Assembly: GCF_000426705.1 (NCBI RefSeq)
Contig: NZ_KE384555.1
Location: 93,672-157,671 of the forward strand
From: Spirochaeta cellobiosiphila DSM 17781
Lineage (GTDB): Bacteria > Spirochaetota > Spirochaetia > DSM-17781
Reading direction: 5' to 3'
Length of the DNA: 64,000 nt
Position numbers and translations under genes: made by a program. Below the pieces are notes generated by a model. The model saw nothing but the letters and a program-made list of their open reading frames with translations. It was not told the origin of the DNA and did no database searches. Of the stretch, positions 34,961 to 43,647 are shown one piece after another; within the stretch, counting starts at the first letter, position 1; each line of letters opens with the position of its first letter.

Positions 34961-35929
34961 ATGAAAGAAAAACTTAAGGGAGACCGATTGGTACAAATTA
35001 TTCTGTTAGTGCTTATTGCACTTGGTATTGCTACCTTCCCTATCATGCTTAGTAAAAAAAGCAATGGCCCCGGAGGACGTCCCGGCCCAGGAGGCCCAGG
35101 AGGCCCAGGAGGACCACAAGCCCCCACGGATCAGGAAGAATCCAATGCAAAAGCTGTAGAAGTATCAACAGTATCATTAAGTACAGTACAGGAATACATT
35201 AAGGTAAACGGAGATGTGGACTCCACTTCTTCTGTGAGTATCTATCCTGATGTATCAGGAAAACTAAGTTCAATAAATGTATCCGTAGGGGATCTTGTTA
35301 CCAAAGGACAAACTGTAGCCACAGTTGACCCCTCCCAATTAGGACAGGTATATAGCAAGAGCTCTGTAAAATCCACTGTAAAAGGAACGATCACCAGCAT
35401 CAATTATGATGAAGGGGAAACCGTCGGCACTAGTACAGCCATTGTTAATATAGGAAACCTGGAAAAATTAACAATCGTGACCTATATACCGGAACGCTAT
35501 GTTAATTCTGTAAAAAAAGGCTTGAATGCTTCCTTTACTTTAGATGCGTATCCAACAGAAACATTTAATGCCACAGTCACAGAGGTAAGTCCTGTTTTAG
35601 ATTCTAAGTCTAGATCACAGAAAATTTCCTTAACTATTACTAATAAAGATCCTCGTATCAAGGTAGGTATGTTTGCGTCCATTCGCTTAGTAGTAAAAGA
35701 AGCAAAAGACACTATTACGATACCCAAATTAGCCTTAACAAGCTATTACGATGAGGATGTTGTTTATGTAGTCAAAGAGGATAATACCGTAGAAAGACGA
35801 TCAGTAAAAATTGGTTTATCTTCCTCAGATTATGCACAGATAACAGAAGGATTAACGACTGGTGAAGTTGTTGTAGTCAGGGGATTATCTACTATTTCTG
35901 ACGGGTCTACTATAAGAATTGTGGAATAG
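34961..35929 (+). CDS. RND efflux periplasmic adaptor (HlyD/MFP) with Gly-Pro linker
   Basis: 322 residues. One N-terminal membrane anchor (11-30) instead of a lipid site. Residues 36-55 are a collagen-like stretch of Gly-Gly-Pro triplets that joins the anchor to the periplasmic part. Then a biotinyl-lipoyl half (VYPDVSGKLSSINVSVGDLVTKGQTVATVD, in two parts), a second half (KGTITSINYDEGETVGTS), a beta-barrel and a membrane-proximal domain (TIPKLALTSYYDEDVVYVV). The alpha-hairpin between the lipoyl halves is very short. It links the RND pump to the TolC-like protein. Confidence 0.9.
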   Translation: MKEKLKGDRLVQIILLVLIALGIATFPIMLSKKSNGPGGRPGPGGPGGPGGPQAPTDQEESNAKAVEVSTVSLSTVQEYIKVNGDVDSTSSVSIYPDVSGKLSSINVSVGDLVTKGQTVATVDPSQLGQVYSKSSVKSTVKGTITSINYDEGETVGTSTAIVNIGNLEKLTIVTYIPERYVNSVKKGLNASFTLDAYPTETFNATVTEVSPVLDSKSRSQKISLTITNKDPRIKVGMFASIRLVVKEAKDTITIPKLALTSYYDEDVVYVVKEDNTVERRSVKIGLSSSDYAQITEGLTTGEVVVVRGLSTISDGSTIRIVE

Positions 35930-35939
35930 GAGGTACTGA

Positions 35940-38900
35940 ATGAATTTATCTGAAGTATCAGTTAACCGTCCTATTACTATTGCGGTTATTGCTACCTTAT
36001 TAATAGGTATATCCCTTTTCATGGTTCCTAACCTGGCTGTAGAAATGACACCTGATGTTGAATTTCCTATGATCATAGTGTCAACAGGCTACCCAGGAGC
36101 AAGCCCTGAAGAAGTAGAACAAAGTATAACAGAGATCCTTGAAAAGCAGCTGTCTAATATCGGGGGATTAAAGGATATAAGTTCCACCTCCAGCGAAGGC
36201 AGTAGTACTGTGGTCTTAGAATTTGGTTATAACAAAAATTTGGATGATGCGACCAATGATCTTAGGGATTCTCTAGATCAAATCAAAAATGCCCTTCCCA
36301 GTGATGCCTCCTCACCAACCATATTTAAATTTAATACGAATAGTGAATCCATCATGAACCTTATTATGGTGGGAGATGAGACAGCAGATACTTTGAAAAG
36401 ATTGGCAGAAGATACGGTTAAGCCAAGATTGGAAAGAATCGAAGGAGTATCATCAGCAGATGTATCAGGAGGAGAAACACGAGCTGTCCATGTGGACCTA
36501 TCCACTAACCGATTGGAAGCTTATGGTATCACAGCATCCCAGGTTATATCTGCTCTATCCAATCGAAATCTACAGATATCCGGTGGGAGCCTTACAACAG
36601 AGGGAACTGATTATGATTTACGTATAGATGAGCGTTATGAATCGATAGAAGATATTGCCAGAACGGTTGTATCAACCATATCAACAACAGATAACTCATC
36701 CTCTGTTAATAGATCTAGTGTCGTTCGTCTGGAAGATGTAGCGGATGTCTATGAAGGCATAGAGAACCGCAATAGCATATACTATATCGATGGAAGGTCT
36801 GCTATTTCTATTCAGATCTCAAAAGAAAGCAATACAAACTCTGTTAAAGTAGCTGAAGAGGTTCTGGCTCAATTACAAAGTATAAATGATGAATTGCCTA
36901 ATGGAGTTGCTGTAGAGCTTTTGTATGACCAAACTACTTACATAAGCTCAGTAATGAATCAGGTGTATCAATCAGCCTGGCAGGGAATTATTCTGGCCAT
37001 GTTAGTACTCTTTATATTCTTGCGTAATATGAGAAGTACCATCATTATCGGGGTATCTATTCCCATATCTATCATGATCACTCTGATGGCCATGTACTTC
37101 TTTGATATCACCTTGAATATGATGTCATTAACAGGACTTATACTGGGCTTGGGGATGATTGTTGATAATTCCATAGTTATATTGGAGAACATTCATCAGT
37201 ATAGAGAACGGGGAGCCAAACTGAGAGCCTCGGCCATACTAGGTTCCCATGAAATGCTTAATTCCATTGTAGCATCGACTCTTACCACCTTGAGTGTTTT
37301 TATTCCAATGATAATCTGGAAGGATGATCTGGAGATAATTGGTCAATTCTTCAGTGACATGATTTTTACTGTAGTTATTTCACTAACAGTGTCTTTCTTT
37401 GTTGCTGTTACCCTTGTACCAGCCATGTCGAGTAAATTAATCAAACTTTATACTCATAAACAACGTCCTATAAAGAATAATACCCTAAGAAAAATGGATG
37501 CCTTTGGAGAAAGTATTCTTCAAGGGATGGAAAATGGCTATAAGAAAATGTTGGCCTTTGCCTTAAGAAATAGATTCCTCGTACTAACTCTGGTCCTAGT
37601 GGTTTTTACCATGTCCATTCTTAAGTTTTCCAATATGGGAATAAGTCTCATCCCTCAAGGGGGCTCAGATGACTCGGTAAGAGTAAGTATATCCTTGCCT
37701 GTTGGAACTAATATGGATTACACAGAGAAAATCACCTCTAATTTCGTCAAAATCATTGAAGAGGAAGTAACCGGGTATACCCATATCAGTATGAGAGTGG
37801 GAGGAGGGAGAAGATTCAGTGGTTCCTCAGGTAATTCTGCTAGCATACAAATCACACTTCCCGAATTAGAGGAACAAACCATGTCCCCTAGTGAAATAGA
37901 AAATGTTTTGAGGCAGCATTTAAACGAATTCCCTGATGCAGAGATAACTTTAAGCTCAGGTCGCTCCTGGGGCGGTGGTTCACCTATCAACATAGCCGTG
38001 TATTCTCAAAATACACAATTGGGAGAAGAAACAGCTACAGAGATACGTGACCTGATTAGAGAGAATATCCCCGAAGCGATTGATCCTGTCACAGACCTTG
38101 ATGAAGGGACTCCAGAATATAAAATCACCATAGATAAAGACCGGGCAGCGGCCTATGGTTTTACCGTTTCAGAAATTGGAAATGTTATAAATAATATGGT
38201 TGATGGAAGGACCCCCACTTCTTATTGGGACGAAGCTACCGAATTGGATATCATTGTCCAGTTGGCAGAAGACGAGAGGTCTGACTTACTGGATCTTGAT
38301 TCTATTTCTATTATGTCATCCAGTGGAGAAAAAGTTCCTTTATATAACTTAGTTAGTTATGAACTTAGTACAGGACCTTTAACAGTTAATAGGGAAGATG
38401 AGAAGAGGGTTGTTCATGTCACTGCCGACCTGGCTGAAGGGGCGGCCTCCAATCAGGTACAACCTATGATAGCCTCTCTCTTAAAGGAAAAGCTGATCCT
38501 TCCCGATGGGGTAACTTATGATTTTGGCGGGGATAGAAGTAGTTTTGCCACTATGATTCCAGCCCTTATTACTGTTTCTATAGTAGCAGTCATGATGATC
38601 TTCGGTATTATGGCCAGCCAGTTTGAATCCTTAGTGGACCCTTTTATTATCTTCTTTTCCATACCACTCTTATTCATAGGGGTTGTTCTGGTATACACCA
38701 TTACAGGAGCTACCATAAGTTTATTCTCTATGATAGGGATGGTGGTTCTGGCAGGTATCGTTGTTAATAATGGTATTGTTATGGTTGACTATATGAATCT
38801 TCTTCGTAAACGTGGAGCTCCTGTAAAAGAAGCTGTTCTAGAAGGAGCAAGAAGTCGTCTCAGACCCATTCTGATGACGAGTTTAACAACCATTTTGGGA

Positions 38901-39098
38901 ATGGTTCCTATGGGATTCTTCCCAGGTTCAGGTACAGAAATGATACAGCCTATTGGACAAACAATAGTGGGAGGATTAACAGGTAGTACCTTTATCACCC
39001 TTTTTGTTACGCCTATCATATACACTCTGGTGAACAGGGATAAAAAAAATAAGAAAAAATACCTGGAAACAGAAAACTTAGTGTTCGAAGGAGAGTAA
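35940..39098 (+). CDS. RND-family efflux pump, AcrB/MdtB class
   Basis: 1052 residues with 12 membrane helices and two large periplasmic loops, full length for AcrB-type pumps. N-terminal SVNRPITIAVIATLL, the porter start MTPDVEFPMIIVSTGYPGASPEEVEQ (in two parts), GLGMIVDNSIVILENI in helix 4 region with the proton-relay aspartate, and the C-terminal repeat GIVVNNGIVMVDYMN. In that second repeat the usual Asp-Ala pair is Asn-Asn, common in this class. It exports drugs, dyes or lipids; substrate unknown. Operon with TolC-like, adaptor and PII-like genes. Confidence 0.93.
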   Translation: MNLSEVSVNRPITIAVIATLLIGISLFMVPNLAVEMTPDVEFPMIIVSTGYPGASPEEVEQSITEILEKQLSNIGGLKDISSTSSEGSSTVVLEFGYNKNLDDATNDLRDSLDQIKNALPSDASSPTIFKFNTNSESIMNLIMVGDETADTLKRLAEDTVKPRLERIEGVSSADVSGGETRAVHVDLSTNRLEAYGITASQVISALSNRNLQISGGSLTTEGTDYDLRIDERYESIEDIARTVVSTISTTDNSSSVNRSSVVRLEDVADVYEGIENRNSIYYIDGRSAISIQISKESNTNSVKVAEEVLAQLQSINDELPNGVAVELLYDQTTYISSVMNQVYQSAWQGIILAMLVLFIFLRNMRSTIIIGVSIPISIMITLMAMYFFDITLNMMSLTGLILGLGMIVDNSIVILENIHQYRERGAKLRASAILGSHEMLNSIVASTLTTLSVFIPMIIWKDDLEIIGQFFSDMIFTVVISLTVSFFVAVTLVPAMSSKLIKLYTHKQRPIKNNTLRKMDAFGESILQGMENGYKKMLAFALRNRFLVLTLVLVVFTMSILKFSNMGISLIPQGGSDDSVRVSISLPVGTNMDYTEKITSNFVKIIEEEVTGYTHISMRVGGGRRFSGSSGNSASIQITLPELEEQTMSPSEIENVLRQHLNEFPDAEITLSSGRSWGGGSPINIAVYSQNTQLGEETATEIRDLIRENIPEAIDPVTDLDEGTPEYKITIDKDRAAAYGFTVSEIGNVINNMVDGRTPTSYWDEATELDIIVQLAEDERSDLLDLDSISIMSSSGEKVPLYNLVSYELSTGPLTVNREDEKRVVHVTADLAEGAASNQVQPMIASLLKEKLILPDGVTYDFGGDRSSFATMIPALITVSIVAVMMIFGIMASQFESLVDPFIIFFSIPLLFIGVVLVYTITGATISLFSMIGMVVLAGIVVNNGIVMVDYMNLLRKRGAPVKEAVLEGARSRLRPILMTSLTTILGMVPMGFFPGSGTEMIQPIGQTIVGGLTGSTFITLFVTPIIYTLVNRDKKNKKKYLETENLVFEGE

Positions 39099-39099
39099 T

Positions 39100-39393
39100 T
39101 TGAAACGACTAGAAATAATTGCCAACCAAGCAGTTGAAGAAGATATTATCAGTCTCCTGGAACAAGCCGGTTATGATGAGTCTTTCACTTACATTCATCC
39201 CGTCTATGGGCGGGGGAAGAAAGGAAGAAGAGAAGGTTCTGCCGTATGGCCAGAAACGAATGTTATGTTTTTTATCTATCTGGATAAGGGTAATGAAAAA
39301 ATGATATTGGAAGGCATCAAACAAATTAAAGAAAAATTTCCTGAAGAAGGAATTAAGTGCTGGATGGGGGAAGGCCCCCAGACCAGCTTATAA
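39100..39393 (+). CDS. PII-like small protein linked to RND pump
   Basis: 97 residues. It has a ferredoxin-like PII layout: KRLEIIANQAVEEDIISLLEQ, then a central T-loop-like segment (YIHPVYGRGKKGRREGSAVWPETNV), then FFIYLDKGNEKMILEGIKQIKEKFPEEGIKCWMGE. Small PII/CutA-like proteins in RND operons are known, but their ligands mostly are not. It starts with TTG one base after the pump's stop codon, using GAAGGAG inside the pump gene's end, so it is translationally coupled. A regulatory role on pump activity is an inference. Confidence 0.65.
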   Translation: MKRLEIIANQAVEEDIISLLEQAGYDESFTYIHPVYGRGKKGRREGSAVWPETNVMFFIYLDKGNEKMILEGIKQIKEKFPEEGIKCWMGEGPQTSL

Positions 39394-39422
39394 ACAACAA
39401 GTTATTTTTCATAAAACCTTTT

Positions 39423-39451
39423 AGACAAGGCTGTCATTGCCAGCCTTGTCT
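39423..39451. terminator. bidirectional terminator-like hairpin
   Basis: AGACAAGGCTG (39423-39433) and CAGCCTTGTCT (39441-39451) form a perfect 11-bp stem between convergent genes. T-tracts are short on both sides. It overlaps the stop codon of the minus-strand DJ-1 gene. Confidence 0.65.
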
Positions 39452-40070
39452 ATTCCTCCTCTGTAGGAAAACTAGAAAAATCACAATCATATTCCATTCT
39501 TTTAGCTGTGTTTTGTGCGGTCTGCCTATCAAAATAACAGGAGATGATATAAAAGGACAGTTCTATTCCCGCAGAGATCCCCCCGGAAGTGAGTGTATCC
39601 CCAAGGTCTATAAACTTAATATTCTCTTTTACATCAAGTAAAGGATACCTTTTTCTAAGCCTAGGTATATCCATCCAATGAGTGGTAACCTGATGATTCG
39701 TGATAATACCTGCTTCAGCTAATAAAAAAGCTCCTGTACAGACCGAAGCTAAAGTTCTGACTTTAGGCTTCCATGTTCTAATCCAATCAAGGGTTACTTG
39801 ATTATTAATTTCTATTTCCTCTGCGCCATATCCCCCGGGTATGATAAGAATATCTACAGAGGGCATAGAGGTAAAACTATAATCAGGTACTACTGTTAAT
39901 CCGTTTCTCCCTTTTATGGATTGCCCATCTTGAGATATGGTTATTACTTTAAATAACTTATCCCCTGTTTGTTCATTTTCAGTCACACTAAAGACTTCAA
40001 AGGGTCCGGCAAAGTCTAGAACTTCTACCTCATTGAACAGAAAAATGCCTACTAAAAGGGGGGGATCCAT
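39450..40070 (-). CDS. DJ-1/PfpI family protein
   Basis: 206 residues, a single DJ-1/PfpI class-I glutaminase-like domain. Nucleophile elbow ASVCTGAFLLAEAG with Cys111, and the N-terminal EVLDFAGPFEVFSV resembles the GlxA-type amidotransferase-like regulators, but no AraC DNA-binding part follows. Such stand-alone proteins include isonitrile hydratase; the start here fits that group, though the activity cannot be read. AGGGGA lies 7 nt before the ATG. It starts 3 nt after the stop of an 82-residue gene. Confidence 0.82.
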   Translation of the reverse strand: MDPPLLVGIFLFNEVEVLDFAGPFEVFSVTENEQTGDKLFKVITISQDGQSIKGRNGLTVVPDYSFTSMPSVDILIIPGGYGAEEIEINNQVTLDWIRTWKPKVRTLASVCTGAFLLAEAGIITNHQVTTHWMDIPRLRKRYPLLDVKENIKFIDLGDTLTSGGISAGIELSFYIISCYFDRQTAQNTAKRMEYDCDFSSFPTEEE

Positions 40071-40073
40071 CGT

Positions 40074-40322
40074 TTAATCCCCTGTTTCTTTTTTCCATAG
40101 ATACAAAAAGGCTTGATGAGCAGCTATTTCAGCTTCCAGTTCTGTCGCTTTGAAGAGGCCTCTTCCTGTCTGATTGTTATCCTCTCGTATATAAAGATCT
40201 CTTAGAAGATTTTCAACGTCCTCCATTTGAATCTTATTTGTCTCTTTTTTTTCATTCAGGTTGTCGAGTACTTCATTGTAAACTCGATCAAATAGTTCTT
40301 GTTCCCAGTTAGCTTCAATCAT
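40074..40322 (-). CDS. hypothetical 82-residue protein
   Basis: Highly charged and helical (ELFDRVYNEVLDNLNEKKETNKIQMEDVENLLRDLYIRE in sequence parts), no signal or membrane segment. No family recognised; the ELEAEIAAHQAFLYLWKKE tail suggests a helical bundle. The ATG at 40322 has no Shine-Dalgarno. A TTGAAA -18- TAATAA promoter ends 6 nt before it, so the transcript may be leaderless. It is the first gene of a pair with the DJ-1 protein and is divergent from topB. Confidence 0.6.
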   Translation of the reverse strand: MIEANWEQELFDRVYNEVLDNLNEKKETNKIQMEDVENLLRDLYIREDNNQTGRGLFKATELEAEIAAHQAFLYLWKKETGD

Positions 40323-40328
40323 AAACAA

Positions 40329-40358
40329 TTATTACACCATTATGATGGTGTATTTCAA
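40329..40358 (-). promoter_or_regulatory. candidate leaderless promoter, 82-residue gene
   Basis: Minus strand: TTGAAA (40353-40358), 18-nt spacer, TAATAA (40329-40334), then 6 nt to the ATG at 40322. A TG lies at the extended -10 position if the -10 is read one base later (AATAAT). Confidence 0.55.
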
Positions 40359-40382
40359 GGACAGGCCTTTTTAGTTTATACT
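40353..40382 (+). promoter_or_regulatory. candidate leaderless promoter of topB
   Basis: -10 TATACT (40377-40382) ends 6 nt before the ATG at 40389. The best -35, TTTCAA (40353-40358, spacing 18), is weak and is the same hexamer used on the other strand by the divergent gene. Confidence 0.45.
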
Positions 40383-40388
40383 ATGACC

Positions 40389-42449
40389 ATGAAATCAATT
40401 GTTTTAGCAGAAAAACCAAGTGTCGGACGTGACATAGCAAAAGTTCTGGGTTGCAATAAAAGTACAAAAACACATATAGAGGGTGCTCAATATATCGTGA
40501 CTTGGGCAATGGGACATCTAGTAGAACTAGCAGAACCGGGGGTATATGACTCTCGATATACGACATGGAGCCTAGACTATTTACCAATGCTTCCTGAAAA
40601 AATGAAGTTAAAGGTCATTAGAAAAACATCCCACCAATTCAACGCAATTAAAAGGCTTATGCAGCGAAATGATGTGGATCATCTCATTATTGCCACTGAT
40701 GCAGGAAGAGAAGGAGAAGCCGTTGCCAGAAATATCCTAAAACTGGGTGCCTGGAAGAAGAAGACAAGTCGATTATGGATATCAAGCCAAACGACTAAAG
40801 CGATTAAGGAAGGATTTGCCCATTTAGAACCAGCACAGAAATACTGGAATCTATATTTAGCAGCAGAAGCCCGTTCGGAAGCGGATTGGATAATTGGCTT
40901 GAATCTATCAAGAGCATTAAGTTGTAAATATGATAGTCAATTAACCTGTGGCCGTGTTCAGACACCTACTTTAGCTCTTATTGCGGAGAGGGAGAAAACA
41001 ATAAAAAACTTTATTCCTCAAGACTACTGGACCATTGAAGGTAAGGCAGGGGATAAACTCTTCAGATGGCAAGACGACAAAGGCCAGAGTAGAATATTTA
41101 AAGAAGCGAGAGTAGAAGAGATTATTAGTATCCTAGAAGGATCTGAAGGAACTTGTACAGAAAGAAAGAATCAGACAAAATCAGAACATAGTCCTTTAGC
41201 CTATGATTTGACAGAACTTCAAAGAGATGCCAATAAGTGGTTAGGCTTTGGAGCGAAGCAAACATTAAAGGTTCTTCAATCTTTATATGAACGCCACAAG
41301 ATCGTTACCTACCCCCGTACAGATTCCCGGCATATCACCACAGATATGGTTCCTACTCTTGGGGATAGGCTAAAAGCTTTAAGTAAAACATCTTATGCAT
41401 CCAAACTTCCTCAATTGGATCTGGATAAAATCAAAAATGATAAGATGATCGTAAATAATGCTAAAGTGAGTGATCACCACGCCATAATCCCCACAGAAGA
41501 AAGAGTTAATCTGGACCGCCTTAACCCTGAAGAAAGAAATTTATGGCAACTTATTGTTAATCGCTTTCTTGAAGTGTTATCTCCAGCCTACAAATACAAT
41601 CAAATTAGTATAAAAATCAAACTCAAAGAAGGATATTTTTTCATTAAGAGTCGTCAGACTCTCGATAAGGGATGGCGAGCCATAACAGGACGTTTACCGG
41701 ATAATGAAGAAAATGAAGTCATTCAGGATTTACAGAATATTAAGGAAGGAGACACACTTAATATAAACGGTATTCACTCAAAGAAGTCTAAAACATCCCC
41801 TCCTTCACGCTACACAGAAGGAACACTACTCACAGCTATGGAAAATCCTTCCGCTTTAGTGGATTCCAAAGAATACCAGAAAGTATTAAAAGAGGAAGGA
41901 GGCTTGGGGACTCCTGCAACGAGAGCAGACATCATTGAAAAACTCTTTTCAAGTTTTTACGCAGAGAAGCAAGGCCACTCTATTCACCCTACCTCTAGAG
42001 GTTTGGATTTATTATCTTTAGTACCTGAAGAGATAAAGAGCCCCAATCTGACAGCAATCTGGGAACAGCGTCTAAATAATATTGCTACAGGAAAGGAAAA
42101 TCCCCAGGCCTTTAAGAAGGATATTAGAGATTCTGCCCAGAAACTTACAGATCTGATTAAGCTTAGTAAAACCGTCTATGAACCCAAAGGAAATGGGAAG
42201 CCATGCCCCATGTGTGGGAAACCATTATTGGATACTAAAGACAAACGGGGACGGGCTATACAGGTTTGTCGCTCCTTGTCTTGCGGATACGAAAGTACAT
42301 CAGAAGTGACTCCCGGAGGAAAACCAGGTAGAAAAGAACAAGCTCTTGGGAGAAAACTTATCAAACAGTATTCATCACAAGATAAAGAAACCTATACTTT
42401 AGCTGATATGCTAAAAGAAGCACAAAAGAAAAAGGATAAGAAGAAATGA
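40389..42449 (+). CDS. topB: DNA topoisomerase III
   Basis: 686 residues, type IA topoisomerase. Toprim start MKSIVLAEKPSVGRDIAKVL, acidic metal site IIATDAGREGEAVARN, active-site Tyr308 in VTYPRTDSRHI, and QTPTLALIAERE. The C-terminus has a single zinc ribbon (CPMCGKP...CRSLSCGYES). It relaxes and decatenates DNA. The ATG at 40389 was chosen from family alignment and from the TATACT 6 nt upstream; an ATG at 40383 is also possible, and upstream in-frame codons have no support. It overlaps the next gene by 4 nt (ATGA), so the two are coupled. Confidence 0.93.
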   Translation: MKSIVLAEKPSVGRDIAKVLGCNKSTKTHIEGAQYIVTWAMGHLVELAEPGVYDSRYTTWSLDYLPMLPEKMKLKVIRKTSHQFNAIKRLMQRNDVDHLIIATDAGREGEAVARNILKLGAWKKKTSRLWISSQTTKAIKEGFAHLEPAQKYWNLYLAAEARSEADWIIGLNLSRALSCKYDSQLTCGRVQTPTLALIAEREKTIKNFIPQDYWTIEGKAGDKLFRWQDDKGQSRIFKEARVEEIISILEGSEGTCTERKNQTKSEHSPLAYDLTELQRDANKWLGFGAKQTLKVLQSLYERHKIVTYPRTDSRHITTDMVPTLGDRLKALSKTSYASKLPQLDLDKIKNDKMIVNNAKVSDHHAIIPTEERVNLDRLNPEERNLWQLIVNRFLEVLSPAYKYNQISIKIKLKEGYFFIKSRQTLDKGWRAITGRLPDNEENEVIQDLQNIKEGDTLNINGIHSKKSKTSPPSRYTEGTLLTAMENPSALVDSKEYQKVLKEEGGLGTPATRADIIEKLFSSFYAEKQGHSIHPTSRGLDLLSLVPEEIKSPNLTAIWEQRLNNIATGKENPQAFKKDIRDSAQKLTDLIKLSKTVYEPKGNGKPCPMCGKPLLDTKDKRGRAIQVCRSLSCGYESTSEVTPGGKPGRKEQALGRKLIKQYSSQDKETYTLADMLKEAQKKKDKKK

Positions 42450-43597
42450 TGAGAAATTTATTCCTATTACCCCTAATGAGTTTATGTCTATTGTCTTCTC
42501 TGGGAGCACAAAGAATTGAGAACATCAATGTCATGGGCTTACAGAGAACCAAGAAGTTTATAGTTCTTGATCTATTGTCTGTCAAAAAAGGGGACGAATA
42601 TACGGAGGAGACTAATGAGAAGGTGAAGCAGGACTTACTTAAATCTGGGTTATTCTTTGATATTGAAACAGAGTTCAATTCCATCGATGAGGATACAGGT
42701 GAGTTAACTATTTTTTTACAAGAAAAGTGGACCCTAATTCCCCTGCCCTTTGCGACTGTTTCATCAGGAAACATATCAGGTGGTTTGTTTTTATTAGATT
42801 CTAATCTATTGGGCTTGCGTAAATCTCTTGTAACAGGATCTGTGGTCTCTAGTGACAGTTTGATATTTCTACTAACTTATGTTGATCCTAACCTATTTGG
42901 CTCACCATATAAAAATGTTACCAATTTCTTTTATGGAAATGAAGAGGATATAACTCGTTTAACATTTACACAGGCCTTTGGAAGGGATTTTTTTGATAAA
43001 ACTTTTGGTATTACAACAGGATTAAAAGGAACCTTCATTGAAGATGAGAAATGGGAATCCTATCCTGGAGGAACACTTAACCTAAACTGGGATAAAACAA
43101 AGCAGCAAGATTTATCTCCTACTGGTTTTATGGCTGGCTTAAGTAATGACTTATTTTGGGACGTAAGCAATACAAGACCGGTACCATCCACTACATTAGA
43201 AATGTCCTATAAAGGCCGATTTTCTAAACGGAATTTGTTTAATGTTAATACCGCTTATAGATATTCTGATGAACCGGATTCCTTTCGTTCCAGTATCGGA
43301 GGAAGCAAAGGAAGCTTTAGTCTTCCAGGTTCTGAATACTATCCAAATAACTTTTTTACCAGTTACGGCGAGTATGCTTTCGCCTTGTATGAAGGAGATT
43401 CCTTCTATTCGACTCTTAATTTATATGGAGAGAGGGGATATCAGGATGATGAAGACCCTTTCTGGTTTAGCGGTATAGGAGGAGGCTTTCAGCTGCTTCT
43501 CAAGAAGATAGCTATACCTGCTATGGCATTCTACTCCATATATAATATAGAAGAAGATACTTGGGAAAGCGTTTTCAGTATAGGAATATCCCGATAA
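42446..43597 (+). CDS. outer membrane protein with one POTRA domain (BamA/TamA-like)
   Basis: 383 residues. Signal peptide MMRNLFLLPLMSLCLLSSLGAQ. Residues about 23-93 are a single POTRA domain (RIENINVMGLQRTKKFIVLDLLSVKKGDEYTEE in part, then GLFFDIETEFNSIDEDTGELTIFLQE). The rest is strand-rich and long enough for a barrel of about 12-16 strands, but the N-terminal part of a normal BamA (4-5 POTRA, about 800 residues) is missing. It ends FSIGISR rather than with an aromatic. It is coupled to topB. Function unknown; insertion or lipid transport are possibilities. Confidence 0.7.
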   Translation: MMRNLFLLPLMSLCLLSSLGAQRIENINVMGLQRTKKFIVLDLLSVKKGDEYTEETNEKVKQDLLKSGLFFDIETEFNSIDEDTGELTIFLQEKWTLIPLPFATVSSGNISGGLFLLDSNLLGLRKSLVTGSVVSSDSLIFLLTYVDPNLFGSPYKNVTNFFYGNEEDITRLTFTQAFGRDFFDKTFGITTGLKGTFIEDEKWESYPGGTLNLNWDKTKQQDLSPTGFMAGLSNDLFWDVSNTRPVPSTTLEMSYKGRFSKRNLFNVNTAYRYSDEPDSFRSSIGGSKGSFSLPGSEYYPNNFFTSYGEYAFALYEGDSFYSTLNLYGERGYQDDEDPFWFSGIGGGFQLLLKKIAIPAMAFYSIYNIEEDTWESVFSIGISR

Positions 43598-43610
43598 GCT
43601 TAGCTTATTA

Positions 43611-43639
43611 TTTACTATTTTACTAATGTATATTAATAT
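43611..43639 (+). promoter_or_regulatory. candidate near-leaderless promoter of trhO
   Basis: TTTACT (43611-43616), 17-nt spacer, TAATAT (43634-43639), then 8 nt to the ATG. No Shine-Dalgarno precedes the start. Confidence 0.45.
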
Positions 43640-43647
43640 CAGCGGCT

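Noticed and set aside
34927..35127. Minus-strand frame rich in GPPGPPG
   Set aside because: Shadow of the Gly-Pro linker of the adaptor gene; no ribosome site.
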